This document shows positions 28,695-36,372 of a DNA stretch of 36,372 nt, in pieces; the first letter of the stretch is position 1; the number at the start of each line of letters is the position of its first letter. The notes under the pieces were generated by a model. That model was not told the DNA's origin. It searched no databases and saw nothing but the letters and a program-made list of their open reading frames with translations. The DNA is from Xenorhabdus griffiniae. Lineage in GTDB: Bacteria; Pseudomonadota; Gammaproteobacteria; Enterobacterales; Enterobacteriaceae. The stretch spans positions 1 to 36,372 of the forward strand of contig NZ_JADEUF010000029.1 of the NCBI RefSeq assembly GCF_015163655.1, read 5' to 3'. Position numbers and translations under genes: made by a program.

Positions 28695-29027
28695 ATGCTG
28701 ACTCAATTTGAATGGTGGCATGGGGCATTCCTGATTCTGGCTGTTGTTTTGGAGATTGTGGCGAATATTTTATTGAAATTATCCAATGGATTTCAGCGTT
28801 TCTGGATGGGTATTTTGTCTCTGGTTGCTGTTTTGGGCGCATTTAGTGCGTTGGCCCAGGCAGTGAAAGGGATAGAACTTTCCATTGCTTATGCCTTATG
28901 GGGAGCATTCGGCATCATTGCCACAGTGGCAGCGGGTTGGATAATGTTTAATCAACGACTGAATTTTAAGGGATGGAGTGGTATTGTGCTGCTATTGATA
29001 GGCATGATTATTATTAAGATGGCTTGA
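28695..29027 (+). CDS. mdtI: Spermidine exporter subunit MdtI (SMR family)
   Basis: Partner of MdtJ in the polyamine exporter. 110 residues from the ATG at 28695 (109 in E. coli), with GGGAGG 6 nt upstream. A longer frame from 28662 lies within the mdtJ tail and was not used. Four TM segments are present. The SMR Glu is in [36 protein letters not shown] and the C-terminal GMIIIKMA match MdtI. It starts 1 bp after the mdtJ stop, so the two are coupled. Confidence 0.93.
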   Translation: MLTQFEWWHGAFLILAVVLEIVANILLKLSNGFQRFWMGILSLVAVLGAFSALAQAVKGIELSIAYALWGAFGIIATVAAGWIMFNQRLNFKGWSGIVLLLIGMIIIKMA

Positions 29028-29063
29028 TTTCTACTCTCCATTCCTTAAACTTTATTTCTAAGC

Positions 29064-29099
29064 ATGGCATTGAATGAGCAATAACTCATTCAATGCCAT
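29064..29099. terminator. Bidirectional terminator between mdtI and yoaB
   Basis: Perfect 15-bp inverted repeat ATGGCATTGAATGAG / CTCATTCAATGCCAT with a 6-nt loop between convergent genes. The plus-strand side continues with ATTTGTTT. Confidence 0.8.
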
Positions 29100-29119
29100 A
29101 TTTGTTTGGCCGGTGTGGA

Positions 29120-29464
29120 TTATAAAGCGGCGATAATTTTGATTTCGACTTTATACTTAGGATCCATCAATGCAGCCTGAACAGTACAGCGGACTGGAGC
29201 ACTTCCGGCAATCACCCAGGCGTCCCAGGCGGCGTTCATACCTGCAAAATCAGCTTTATCCGCCAGAAAAATCGTTGCATCCAATATCTTGCTTTTATCT
29301 GAACCAAGGCGGTGTAACAGGGTATCAATGGCTGCCAGAGTATCGGCGGTTTGCTCTGTAATATCACCGTCCAGTTGTTCTGGCACGCTGGTATAATAGA
29401 TAGTGTCATTGTGAACGACTGCTTCTGACCAACGGGTATCTGGATCAATGCGTTTAATAGTCAT
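29120..29464 (-). CDS. yoaB: RidA/YjgF family protein YoaB
   Basis: 114 residues, the same length as E. coli YoaB, which it closely resembles (RWSEAVVHNDTIYYTSVPEQL, KILDATIFLADKADFAGMN, APVRCTVQAALMDPKYKVEIKIIAA). RidA-type proteins are cytoplasmic trimers, and the founding member deaminates reactive enamine/imine intermediates. The conserved Arg in PVRCTVQA is present. The exact YoaB substrate is not known. It is divergent from yoaA, with a LexA-like box overlapping its ribosome-binding site. Confidence 0.92.
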   Translation of the reverse strand: MTIKRIDPDTRWSEAVVHNDTIYYTSVPEQLDGDITEQTADTLAAIDTLLHRLGSDKSKILDATIFLADKADFAGMNAAWDAWVIAGSAPVRCTVQAALMDPKYKVEIKIIAAL

Positions 29465-29472
29465 TAAATCTC

Positions 29473-29488
29473 CTGTTAATTTATCCAG
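29473..29488. promoter_or_regulatory. Putative LexA box between yoaB and yoaA
   Basis: CTGTTAATTTATCCAG fits CTG-N10-CAG with an AT-rich centre and differs little from the LexA consensus. It lies 9 bp before the yoaB start (overlapping its CTCCT/AGGAG) and 77 bp before yoaA, in the divergent gap. Confidence 0.6.
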
Positions 29489-29564
29489 TTTTTTGCTGAA
29501 TTGAGTAGTTATTACAACTTAGTATTGGCATAATTCTGCTACATTTTATTGAAAGAGACTGTTT

Positions 29565-31481
29565 GTGTCAGACGATTTTGCGAAAAATGGCATACTAGCC
29601 AAAGCCATACCAGGTTTCAAGCCACGCGATGCCCAGCGGGAAATGTCTTCGGCTATTACAGTTGCGATTAAAAAACAGCAACAATTGGTCGTAGAAGCAG
29701 GAACGGGAACCGGTAAAACATTTGCTTATCTGGTCCCTGCTTTGCGTTCCGGTAAAAAAGTGATTATTTCTACTGGTTCTAAGGCATTGCAGGATCAGCT
29801 TTACAGTCGAGATCTCCCCACTATCGTTGATGCGTTAGGTTTTACTGGCAATCTGGCGCTATTAAAAGGGCGCTCAAATTATTTATGCCTTGAACGCCTT
29901 GAACAACAGTCAATCGGCAATTCCCAATTAGAAGCTGAAGTTCTGGCGGAAGTCATCAAATTGAAGCATTGGTCAGGCCATACAACAGATGGTGATATCA
30001 GTACCTGTCATCAAGTGGCGGAAGATAGTACGGTTTGGCCATTGGTCACGAGCACTAATGATAATTGTCTTGGCAGTGATTGCCCATCCTATCAGGAATG
30101 TTTCGTTCTGAAAGCCCGTCGAAAAGCGATGGAAGCCGATGTGGTGATTGTTAACCATCACCTATTTATGGCAGATATGGTGGTTAAGGATAGCGGGTTT
30201 GGTGAATTAATCCCGCATGCTGATGTGGTGATTTTCGATGAGGCGCATCAGATCCCTGATATTGCCAGCCAATATTTTGGTCAGCAATTAAGTAGCCGCC
30301 AATTGATGGACTTATCGCGCGATATCATCATGGCTTACCGTACTGAAGTACGAGATCAGGCACAATTGCAAAAAAGTGCAGATCGTCTCAGCCAAAGTGC
30401 ACAAGATTTTCGTTTGTCATTGGGTGAAAACAGTTATCGGGGTAATCTTCGTGGGGCCTTACAACAGCAGCAGGTTCAGCGCGCATTAGTGCGGATGGAC
30501 GATGCCCTTGAGCTTTGTTATGACGTGATGAAACTCTCTTTGGGGCGTTCAGCCATGTTAGATGCGGCTTTTGAACGGGCAACGGTTTACCGTAATCGTC
30601 TTAAGCGTCTGATTGATGTTAGCATACCCAATTACAGCTATTGGTTTGAAAGTTATGGGCGGCATTTTTTGCTGGCACTAACACCGTTATCTGTTGCTGA
30701 CAAATTCAGTGAGATGATCCTTGAAAAATCAGGTAGTTGGATTTTTACATCGGCAACATTGTCGGTCAATGAACAGCTAAATCATTTCACTGAACGTTTA
30801 GGGCTAAAACAGGCCCAAACATTACTCTTGTCTAGTCCCTTTGACTATCAACGTCAAATGTTATTGTGTGTTCCGCGTCACTTACCATCACCTAACCAAA
30901 ATGGTGGTGCAAAATGGCTGGCTCGTATGCTAAAGCCATTAATTGAAAGCAATAAAGGACGCTGTTTTTTCCTCTGTACTTCTCACCAAATGATGCGTAG
31001 CTTGGCGGAAGAGTTTCGTGCCAGTATGACATTGCCAGTATTGGTACAGGGTGAAACGAGCAAGACACAACTTCTGACACAATTTATCTCTGCGGGCAAT
31101 GCATTACTGGTAGCGACCAGCAGCTTTTGGGAAGGGGTGGATGTCCGCGGTGATGCATTGTCCTGTGTTATTATTGATAAATTGCCGTTCACTGCGCCGG
31201 ATGATCCTTTGCTTAAGGCCCGTATTGAGGATTGCCAACTTAAGGGCGGAGATGCTTTTCACGAGGTCCAGCTTCCCGATGCCGTGATTGATTTGAAGCA
31301 GGGCGTTGGGCGCCTGATCCGCGATATTGATGATTATGGCGTTGTGGTTATTTGTGATAATCGGCTGGTGATGCGTCCATACGGTGAGGTTTTTCTAAAC
31401 AGCCTGCCTCCTGCTTCCCGTACCCGTGATTTATCAAAAGCAATTGCGTTTCTGAACTCACGCCCACCGCGGTCTGGGTAA
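29565..31481 (+). CDS. yoaA: Probable ATP-dependent DNA helicase YoaA (XPD/DinG-like)
   Basis: Superfamily 2, iron-sulfur helicase of the XPD/DinG group. In E. coli YoaA is linked to replication repair with the HolC clamp-loader subunit. 638 residues (636 in E. coli). Q-motif/Walker A region VEAGTGTGKTFAYLVP (about 43-58). [4Fe-4S] cysteines are expected from NYLCLERLE and the CLGSDCPSYQEC cluster. The DEAH box is VIFDEAHQ (about 222-229). Later motifs are SGSWIFTSATLS, LLVATSSFWEGVDVRG and LKQGVGRLIRD. The start is GTG, as in E. coli. It leads the yoaA-tsaB-slp group. Confidence 0.95.
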   Translation: MSDDFAKNGILAKAIPGFKPRDAQREMSSAITVAIKKQQQLVVEAGTGTGKTFAYLVPALRSGKKVIISTGSKALQDQLYSRDLPTIVDALGFTGNLALLKGRSNYLCLERLEQQSIGNSQLEAEVLAEVIKLKHWSGHTTDGDISTCHQVAEDSTVWPLVTSTNDNCLGSDCPSYQECFVLKARRKAMEADVVIVNHHLFMADMVVKDSGFGELIPHADVVIFDEAHQIPDIASQYFGQQLSSRQLMDLSRDIIMAYRTEVRDQAQLQKSADRLSQSAQDFRLSLGENSYRGNLRGALQQQQVQRALVRMDDALELCYDVMKLSLGRSAMLDAAFERATVYRNRLKRLIDVSIPNYSYWFESYGRHFLLALTPLSVADKFSEMILEKSGSWIFTSATLSVNEQLNHFTERLGLKQAQTLLLSSPFDYQRQMLLCVPRHLPSPNQNGGAKWLARMLKPLIESNKGRCFFLCTSHQMMRSLAEEFRASMTLPVLVQGETSKTQLLTQFISAGNALLVATSSFWEGVDVRGDALSCVIIDKLPFTAPDDPLLKARIEDCQLKGGDAFHEVQLPDAVIDLKQGVGRLIRDIDDYGVVVICDNRLVMRPYGEVFLNSLPPASRTRDLSKAIAFLNSRPPRSG

Positions 31482-31561
31482 TAAAATGTCAGGGCGATGA
31501 TGTTGGGGCTATGGTAGTATAGCCCCTTGTATTGAATCCTATATCTTGCCGGAGTTAAGGC

Positions 31562-32257
31562 ATGTCCACGCGAATTTTAGCTATTGATACTGCAACTGAA
31601 GCCTGTTCTGTTGCGCTTTGGAATGAAGGTGCTATCGAGGCACAGTTTGAAATTTCCCCACGGGAACACACTCAACGTATTTTACCAATGGTTCAAGCGG
31701 TTTTATCAAAAGGTGGTGTGAACCTGCAACAATTGGATGCGTTAGCGTTTGGCCGTGGACCGGGCAGTTTTACCGGTGTACGGATTGGTATTGGCATCGC
31801 CCAAGGGCTGGCATTGGGCGCTGAATTACCGATGATTGGTGTTTCCTCACTGAAAACAATGGCACAAGGGGCTTTTCGTTTAAAAGGAGCAACAAACGTT
31901 TTAGTTGCTATTGATGCGCGGATGGGGGAAGTTTACTGGGGACAATACACGCGTAATTCACAGGGTGAATGGCAGGGTGATGAAACGGAAGCAGTTTTGA
32001 AACCTGAACAAGTGCAAGAGATTATGAATTCCTTGTCAGGAGAATGGGAAATTGCTGGAACGGGATGGGAAGCCTATCCTCAATTATTAGACAGCCATTT
32101 AGTGCTGACAGCAAGCGATGTTACTTTACCCCATGCAGAAGATATGCTGCCATTGGCAATTCAAATGTGGGACGCGGGGGAAGCGACAGCGGTTGAACAC
32201 GCTGAACCTGTTTACTTGCGTAATGAAGTGACATGGAAAAAATTGCCGGGCCGTTAA
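31562..32257 (+). CDS. tsaB: tRNA threonylcarbamoyladenosine biosynthesis protein TsaB
   Basis: Scaffold/dimerisation partner of TsaD in formation of t6A37 in ANN-decoding tRNAs. 231 residues, the E. coli length. ASKHA fold, with the N-terminal [27 protein letters not shown] and the [23 protein letters not shown] segment. It lacks the metal-binding His residues of TsaD, as expected. It lies 80 bp after yoaA with GGAG upstream of the ATG. Confidence 0.95.
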   Translation: MSTRILAIDTATEACSVALWNEGAIEAQFEISPREHTQRILPMVQAVLSKGGVNLQQLDALAFGRGPGSFTGVRIGIGIAQGLALGAELPMIGVSSLKTMAQGAFRLKGATNVLVAIDARMGEVYWGQYTRNSQGEWQGDETEAVLKPEQVQEIMNSLSGEWEIAGTGWEAYPQLLDSHLVLTASDVTLPHAEDMLPLAIQMWDAGEATAVEHAEPVYLRNEVTWKKLPGR

Positions 32258-32339
32258 GGAACTTCTGTCTGGCGCCATAAAATTCATGCAACTTGTGGCA
32301 GAAAGCGGTGTCCATGAGTATAAAGGGCTTACAGTATGG

Positions 32340-32359
32340 CTAACCAGATGGATGGTTAG
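32340..32359 (+). other. 7-bp hairpin between tsaB and the slp-type gene
   Basis: CTAACCA-GATGGA-TGGTTAG is a perfect stem 14 nt before the GGAGG ribosome-binding site of the next gene, without a T-run. It could be a weak tsaB end or an mRNA structure affecting the next gene. Confidence 0.35.
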
Positions 32360-32381
32360 TCTAATAAGATTTGGAGGCGTT

Positions 32382-32966
32382 ATGCTCAATGGAACACATT
32401 ATCGAAGCATACTGCAAACGGTAACATTATTGGGAACCCTGGTACTTGCGGGGTGTGTGTCAGTTCCTGATGTTATTAAAGGAACGACTAAAACACCGGT
32501 GGAAAACCTGTTTTCTGTCAAGAACATGCCTGAGTTATACATTGGGCATGAAGGAAGATTTGGTGGCAAAGTACTTAGTGTCTTGAATGAAAAAAGCCAG
32601 ACTCGATTGGAAATATCTGCTATGCCCCTAGCAGGCAATGCTTCCCCCCGTTTGGATGCACCTTCTTTGGGACGAGTGTATGCCTACGTTAATACTTTTT
32701 TAGAACCCAGTGATTTTAAAGATCACTATGTAACCGTTGTAGGTCTGATTACGGGTCTTGAAAAAGGAAGAGTAGGCAATAGCCCGTATAATTACGTTGT
32801 GATGAATGCAACGGGAGTGAAACGTTGGTATGAATCTCAGAGAATGATTTTTCCTCCTGCTGTCGGAACGGAACCATGGGGCTATTATGGCAACCCTTAT
32901 GATCCGTTTTGGCGCGGTTATTCACCACTCCAGCCTGTATCAGTTGAGACAATTTTAACCGAATAA
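32382..32966 (+). CDS. yeaY: Slp/YeaY family outer-membrane lipoprotein
   Basis: 194 residues from the ATG at 32382, which has GGAGG 5 nt upstream. The frame is open from 32286, but the upstream 32 codons have no signal peptide and were excluded. A lipoprotein signal peptide ends in LVLAGC (lipobox; Cys near residue 25), with Val at +2 after Cys. The Slp-type body includes YIGHEGRFGGKVLSVLNEK, TRLEISAMPL and the FKDHYVTVVGLITG segment. Slp and YeaY are starvation/acid-related lipoproteins of unclear molecular function. The position between tsaB and fadD matches yeaY in E. coli. Confidence 0.9.
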   Translation: MLNGTHYRSILQTVTLLGTLVLAGCVSVPDVIKGTTKTPVENLFSVKNMPELYIGHEGRFGGKVLSVLNEKSQTRLEISAMPLAGNASPRLDAPSLGRVYAYVNTFLEPSDFKDHYVTVVGLITGLEKGRVGNSPYNYVVMNATGVKRWYESQRMIFPPAVGTEPWGYYGNPYDPFWRGYSPLQPVSVETILTE

Positions 32967-33184
32967 ACCTCTTGCCAATCAAGGGGTATCTGGTGGCAGG
33001 CATTTGTCCCCCAACAAAAACAAACCTGCCACTGGTGATACCCAGGGTTATCCGTCTGTAAAAGAATCAATTTCCTGTCATGTCGTGACATAAATTCTTA
33101 ATAATTATCCTTTGATTAACATGTCTTATTTATAACTATTTAGAATAATAGGAAGACTTCAAGCCAAAAATTAGGAAATAAGTG

Positions 33185-33282
33185 TATAATTGGCTAACTA
33201 TAAATCCAAGTGATAACAATTTAGCTAATTGTTTGATAAATAATAAAAAATACTCAGGCGGCAAAAGCTGCCTTATTTTTTT
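33185..33282 (+). ncRNA. Candidate small RNA (~85 nt) upstream of fadD
   Basis: Begins after a TATAAT (33185-33190) and ends in a terminator (33256-33282). An inner CAATT-TAGCT-AATTG hairpin lies near 33218-33232. No convincing -35 box is seen and no known RNA family is recognised. The alternative is that the terminator simply ends yeaY mRNA at a distance. Confidence 0.3.
33256..33282 (+). terminator. Rho-independent terminator 290 bp after yeaY
   Basis: AGGCGGC-AAAA-GCTGCCT (one G-U pair) followed by TATTTTTTT. Confidence 0.85.
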
Positions 33283-33344
33283 GCAGTCATTGATAGTATT
33301 AAATTAGTGATGTGTATCGCCAACCTGAACATTGTTGCTTTGCA

Positions 33345-33394
33345 AACTGGTACGCTGAGTTAATAATTTGTTAAATGTACTGGTCAGGTTTGTT
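33345..33394. promoter_or_regulatory. Tandem FadR operators of fadD
   Basis: AACTGGTACGCTGAGTT (33345-33361) is close to the FadR consensus (ATCTGGTACGACCAGAT type). TACTGGTCAGGTTTGTT (33378-33394) is a weaker second half-match. They lie 47-96 bp before the fadD start, and E. coli fadD likewise has two sites. Expected effect: repression relieved by long-chain acyl-CoA. Confidence 0.65.
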
Positions 33395-33440
33395 TTATGG
33401 TTAGTGGTTACATCGCAATTAGATTTCAGGAGTATTCAAC

Positions 33441-35132
33441 TTGGAAAAAGTTTGGCTAAAACATTATCCGGCAGATGTTCCGGCAGAAATCGATCCCGAT
33501 CGTTATTCATCGTTGATTGAAATGTTTGAAAATGCTGTAGCGCGTTATGCCGATCAAGTCGCATTTATCAATATGGGCGAGGTAATGACTTTCCGTAAAT
33601 TGGAAGAGCGTAGCCGTGCCTTTGCTGCCTACTTACAGAATGGCTTGGGGTTGAAACAAGGAGATCGGGTAGCATTGATGATGCCCAATTTACTGCAATA
33701 CCCCGTGGCATTATTTGGTATTCTGCGTGCGGGTATGATTGTTGTAAATGTGAATCCGCTCTATACCCCGCGTGAATTGGAGCATCAGCTTAATGATAGT
33801 GGCGCATCTGCTATTGTTATCGTTTCTAACTTTGCACATACCTTAGAAAAGATTGTCTTTAATACGCAAGTCAAGAACGTTATTTTGACGCGCATGGGTG
33901 ACCAACTTTCTCGTCCTAAAGGAACCCTTGTTGATTTTGTCGTTAAATATGTCAAACGGCTTGTGCCTAAATATCACTTACCGGATGCCATTTCGTTCCG
34001 TAGTGTGATTCATAAAGGCTACCGTATGCAGTATGTCAAACCGGATGTGAAAAACGAGGATTTGGCTTTTCTGCAATATACGGGGGGAACCACAGGAGTG
34101 GCAAAAGGTGCAATGCTGACTCATCGTAATATGCTGGCAAACCTCGAGCAAGCCAAAGCCTGTTATTCTCCGTTATTAAACCTTGGGCAAGAGTTAGTGG
34201 TCACTGCATTGCCGTTGTACCATATCTTTGCTTTGACGATAAATTGTCTGTTCTTTATTGAATTGGGTGGGCAAAATTTGTTGATTACCAACCCTCGTGA
34301 TGTAAACGGCACGGTTAAGGAACTATCGCGTTATCGCTTTACCGCACTATCAGGTGTTAACACATTATTCAACGCTTGGCTGAATAATGCGGAATTCCAG
34401 AAGCTGAATTTTTCCTCACTACGTCTATCTGTTGGTGGCGGCATGGCCGTACAACGAGTAGTGGCTGAAAAATGGCAAAACCTGACAGGTCGTCGTCTAC
34501 TGGAAGGATATGGATTGACGGAGTGTTCCCCTCTAGTTTCAGCTAACCCGCATAACTTGACCTATTACAGTGGTAGCATTGGCTTTCCGATTGCTTCAAC
34601 AGAAATCAAGTTGGTAGGGAATGATGGCAATGAAGTTTCACCGGGCGAGGCAGGTGAAATGTGGGTGCGTGGGCCACAGGTGATGAAAGGTTACTGGAAT
34701 CACCCTGATGCAACGGATGAGGTATTGAAAGATGGTTGGTTGGCAACTGGGGATATTGCCAGCGTGGATGAAAAAGGCTTTATCAGTATTGTTGATCGGA
34801 AAAAAGACATGATCCTAGTTTCTGGATTTAATGTCTATCCAAATGAAATAGAAGATATTATTTCTTCCCATCCTAAAGTGTTAGAGTCTGCTGTAGTCGG
34901 TGTTCCGAGTGAAAACTCAGGAGAAACTGTCAAAGTATTTGTGGTACGCAAAGATCCCAGTTTGACTGAGGATGAACTGAAAACGCATTGCCGTCGTTAC
35001 CTGACTGGGTATAAGGTGCCGAAGCTCATTGAGTTCCGCGATGAATTGCCAAAATCGAATGTCGGTAAAATTCTTCGCAGAGAACTTCGCAATGAAGAAT
35101 TGGCAAAAGTGGATAATGCTGCAACAAATTGA
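33441..35132 (+). CDS. fadD: Long-chain-fatty-acid-CoA ligase
   Basis: Activates long-chain fatty acids to acyl-CoA with ATP at the inner membrane, coupling uptake to beta-oxidation. 563 residues (561 in E. coli). The ATP/AMP signature is [18 protein letters not shown] (about 211-228), followed by [11 protein letters not shown] (about 355) and the fatty-acyl-CoA synthetase signature [16 protein letters not shown]...[17 protein letters not shown]. The C-terminal catalytic Lys is in [11 protein letters not shown]. The start is TTG with AGGAG 8 nt upstream, as in E. coli fadD. Confidence 0.97.
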   Translation: MEKVWLKHYPADVPAEIDPDRYSSLIEMFENAVARYADQVAFINMGEVMTFRKLEERSRAFAAYLQNGLGLKQGDRVALMMPNLLQYPVALFGILRAGMIVVNVNPLYTPRELEHQLNDSGASAIVIVSNFAHTLEKIVFNTQVKNVILTRMGDQLSRPKGTLVDFVVKYVKRLVPKYHLPDAISFRSVIHKGYRMQYVKPDVKNEDLAFLQYTGGTTGVAKGAMLTHRNMLANLEQAKACYSPLLNLGQELVVTALPLYHIFALTINCLFFIELGGQNLLITNPRDVNGTVKELSRYRFTALSGVNTLFNAWLNNAEFQKLNFSSLRLSVGGGMAVQRVVAEKWQNLTGRRLLEGYGLTECSPLVSANPHNLTYYSGSIGFPIASTEIKLVGNDGNEVSPGEAGEMWVRGPQVMKGYWNHPDATDEVLKDGWLATGDIASVDEKGFISIVDRKKDMILVSGFNVYPNEIEDIISSHPKVLESAVVGVPSENSGETVKVFVVRKDPSLTEDELKTHCRRYLTGYKVPKLIEFRDELPKSNVGKILRRELRNEELAKVDNAATN

Positions 35133-35147
35133 GTATATTTTTACATC

Positions 35148-35176
35148 AACAACGCCGGTAAAACCGGCGTTGTTTT
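35148..35176 (+). terminator. Rho-independent terminator of fadD
   Basis: Perfect 12-bp stem AACAACGCCGGT / ACCGGCGTTGTT with a three-base loop, ending in TTTT, 16 bp after the fadD stop. Confidence 0.88.
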
Positions 35177-35224
35177 GGCACAGGTCATTATCAAATATCT
35201 GGTGTGTTGGGCTATAATGCTGCG

Positions 35225-35360
35225 GGGCTGGCGGTATTTCATCCCCGAAGGTTGTCTTTAGACGTCCGCTTGAAGATGCCGGAAGATTCGGGATGGAATT
35301 TGAGGCAAGGGAAAGATAAAGAATAAAATAAACCCGCAGGAAAGTTGCGGGTTGAAATTG
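35225..35360 (+). ncRNA. Candidate small RNA downstream of fadD
   Basis: The segment lies between a TATAAT (35213-35218, no clear -35) and a hairpin AACCCGCA-GGAAAGT-TGCGGGTT followed by GAAATTGTT. It holds several GGA trinucleotides, one of them in the terminator loop. No known RNA family is recognised. Confidence 0.25.
35331..35353 (+). terminator. Hairpin, possible terminator
   Basis: Perfect 8-bp stem AACCCGCA / TGCGGGTT with a 7-nt loop. The following GAAATTGTT is a weak T-tract. Confidence 0.5.
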
Positions 35361-35509
35361 TTAGAGTTTAATTATTTTTAAGTCTTAAATTTCTATTGTT
35401 ATGCCTAATTTTCTGTATCGCCAAATTTTGGGTTCGAAATAATCCTCGTATGTTAAAAGAGCAGATTGCTGCCCTATAGTGATAGTAGCTTCCTTTCTCA
35501 TTGAACCAC

Positions 35510-35732
35510 GATTTCCCGTTTTCTTTCAGATAGTCATAACGGTCATAGTGCTTGGTCGAGACGCCGAGTTTTTTGTGGAGTTGTAAATATCTTTCATATC
35601 AGAATTAATCCCCATTCCTCCTGCAAGCGTCTTACAGGTTCGTCTGATATCCCTTGGAGTAAATTCCTCAAAGTTGTGGTAAGAGAAAAGCATGTCTAAT
35701 ACTATAGAAACAGCTATTTGAGTGAAGGACGT
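35510..35732 (-). pseudogene. Tyrosine recombinase (phage-type integrase) remnant, frameshifted
   Basis: On the minus strand one frame reads MLFSYHNFEEFTPRDIRRTC (35634-35693) and on through KTLAGGMGIN. FTPRDIRRT is the catalytic HxxR-type box seen in P4/phage integrases. A frameshift near 35590-35600 moves the frame, and the next segment reads LHKKLGVSTKHYDRYDYLKE (35523-35582), which contains the catalytic-Tyr region HYDRYDYL typical of the same enzymes. Upstream, the frame hits a TAG at 35733-35735, immediately next to the IS630 transposase gene. The N-terminal half is missing. The gene is a non-functional relic of an integrative element. Confidence 0.75.
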
Positions 35733-35750
35733 CTATATAACTTTTCATAA

Positions 35751-36372
35751 TCATGAGAGTTTCATATTTCCTATTCCTTTCCATGTGGTTGCTGAAGCGG
35801 CATTCAAAAAAATCTTAACTTTTTTGATTAGCTGCCACATATATTGGCAATAATGATTTCGTGTCACCGTTTCATGCAATGATTGCCATAACCGTTCTAT
35901 TTTATTCAACCATGGAGAGTAAATAGGAAGAAATAACAGTGTTACTGTCGGATTTAGCTCCAACCAGGCTTTGACTTGTTTGCTGGTATGAATGCTGTAA
36001 TTATCTAAAATGACGGTTAGTGTTTTTGCATGACGGTAATGGTGCTTTAATTTCTCTAACATTTTGATAAGTAATTGAGAGTTCTTTCTATTATAACCCG
36101 TATAGACAATTTCTCTGGTTTGAATATTAAAACAACCAGCAAAGTAGTATTTCTGATTTTTTCCCGGTGTAATGAGCCTTTTTTGCTGCCCTTTGAAATA
36201 CCAGTCTGAACCTATTTTGGGATTGAAATTAATATCCACTTCATCCTCATAAAAGACGGGGTTTTCTTCTGATGCCTGTGATAATGCCTGATTAATACGT
36301 GCCATTTTCTCCTCATAGTTAGGGTCTGGTTTATGTACGGTAGGGGCTACCCGTCGCCAAACGATTTTATTT
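35751..36372 (-). CDS. IS630-family transposase, C-terminal part (5' end off window)
   Basis: The frame is open to the right edge (residues before Met at 36305 read NKIVWRRVAPTVHKPDPNYE), so the N-terminal helix-turn-helix region lies outside. The DDE catalytic triad is visible: Asp in FYEDEVDI, Asp in VILDNYSIHTSKQVK, and Glu in LPIYSPWLNKIERLWQ. These are the signatures of IS630/Tc1-mariner transposases. About 207 residues are in the window. The catalytic core looks intact. The IS terminus probably lies between 35720 and 35750, next to the integrase relic. Terminal inverted repeats cannot be confirmed because only one end is present. Confidence 0.88.
   Translation of the reverse strand, partial: NKIVWRRVAPTVHKPDPNYEEKMARINQALSQASEENPVFYEDEVDINFNPKIGSDWYFKGQQKRLITPGKNQKYYFAGCFNIQTREIVYTGYNRKNSQLLIKMLEKLKHHYRHAKTLTVILDNYSIHTSKQVKAWLELNPTVTLLFLPIYSPWLNKIERLWQSLHETVTRNHYCQYMWQLIKKVKIFLNAASATTWKGIGNMKLS

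Larger units (their letters stand above)
32967..33440. other. yeaY-fadD intergenic region (474 bp)
   Basis: The first ~200 bp are AT-rich with nothing recognised. A TATAAT hexamer (33185-33190) is followed by a Rho-independent terminator (33256-33282), which together could delimit an ~85-nt RNA. Two FadR-type operators (33345-33361 and 33378-33394) then precede fadD. Confidence 0.6.
35177..35509. other. Post-fadD intergenic stretch
   Basis: No rnd gene follows fadD, unlike E. coli. A TATAAT hexamer (35213-35218), a GGGG/CCCC-rich segment and a second hairpin (35331-35353) suggest a possible short transcript. After that there is AT-rich sequence, with a 38-codon minus-strand frame at 35385-35501 (ends WRYRKLGITIEI) that is not recognised and may be part of a decayed mobile element. 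Confidence 0.5.

Noticed and set aside
32286-32381. Longer frame for the Slp-type lipoprotein
   Set aside because: The extra 32 residues have no signal-peptide character and would bury the lipoprotein signal. The ATG at 32382 has a GGAGG site and gives the usual YeaY length.
35385-35501. 38-codon minus-strand ORF (ends WRYRKLGITIEI) as a real gene
   Set aside because: It has no recognised homologue or strong ribosome-binding site and lies in decayed mobile-element sequence. It is mentioned only as part of that region.

Overview
The window looks like chromosomal sequence from a gammaproteobacterium of the Morganellaceae, most plausibly Xenorhabdus or a close relative. The proteins are close to E. 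coli orthologues (CmoA, RuvB, Zwf, DgoT, FadD and YoaA align almost end to end from memory). The base composition is AT-richer than E. coli, and there is a family of about 105-bp palindromic repeats in intergenic regions. The genus call is inference. Most of the window is a conserved housekeeping backbone, and novelty is concentrated in intergenic DNA, in the dgo insertion and at both edges.

Layout. 1-2170: 3' part of an invasin/intimin-like surface protein made of Ig-like repeats, cut by the left edge. 2227-4700: argS (-) and divergent yecM (+). 4727-8945: a D-galactonate catabolic operon dgoK-dgoA-dgoD-dgoT inserted between yecM and cutC, preceded by a decayed fragment of its own regulator gene dgoR. 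8974-12224: cutC (+), then cmoB, cmoA and yecN (-). 12493-17820: aspS-nudB-yebC and ruvC-ruvA-ruvB (+), with an SOS-type operator before ruvAB. 17881-20457: the zinc importer znuB-znuC (-) and znuA (+) around a Zur-like palindrome. 20478-22892: mepM and lpxM (+). 23087-25606: pykA and hexR (-). 26060-27535: zwf (+) with a HexR-type operator just upstream and two small ORFs in its leader. 27536-29027: a long leader with a 38-codon upstream ORF, then mdtJ-mdtI. 29120-35132: yoaB (-), yoaA, tsaB, an Slp-type lipoprotein gene and fadD (+). 35133-36372: an intergenic stretch with a possible small RNA, a frameshifted tyrosine integrase remnant and an IS630-family transposase that runs off the right edge.

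How the parts fit. The dgo cluster converts D-galactonate to pyruvate and glyceraldehyde 3-phosphate, but its repressor is broken, so the operon is probably constitutive or under new control. ruvCAB and the YoaA helicase belong to DNA repair, and both have CTG-N10-CAG LexA-like boxes. hexR, pykA and zwf form a central-carbon cluster, and no edd/eda follows zwf. cmoA and cmoB together make the cmo5U34 tRNA modification. mdtJ and mdtI make a heteromeric polyamine exporter whose leader looks regulatory. No tRNA, rRNA or CRISPR array was seen.

The most interesting points are the dgoR pseudogene, the mdtJI leader ORF, the three-copy palindromic repeat (one copy apparently inside a terminator loop), the duplicated palindrome TTTTCATGAAAA in front of hexR, the small ORFs before zwf, and the integrase/IS630 junction.
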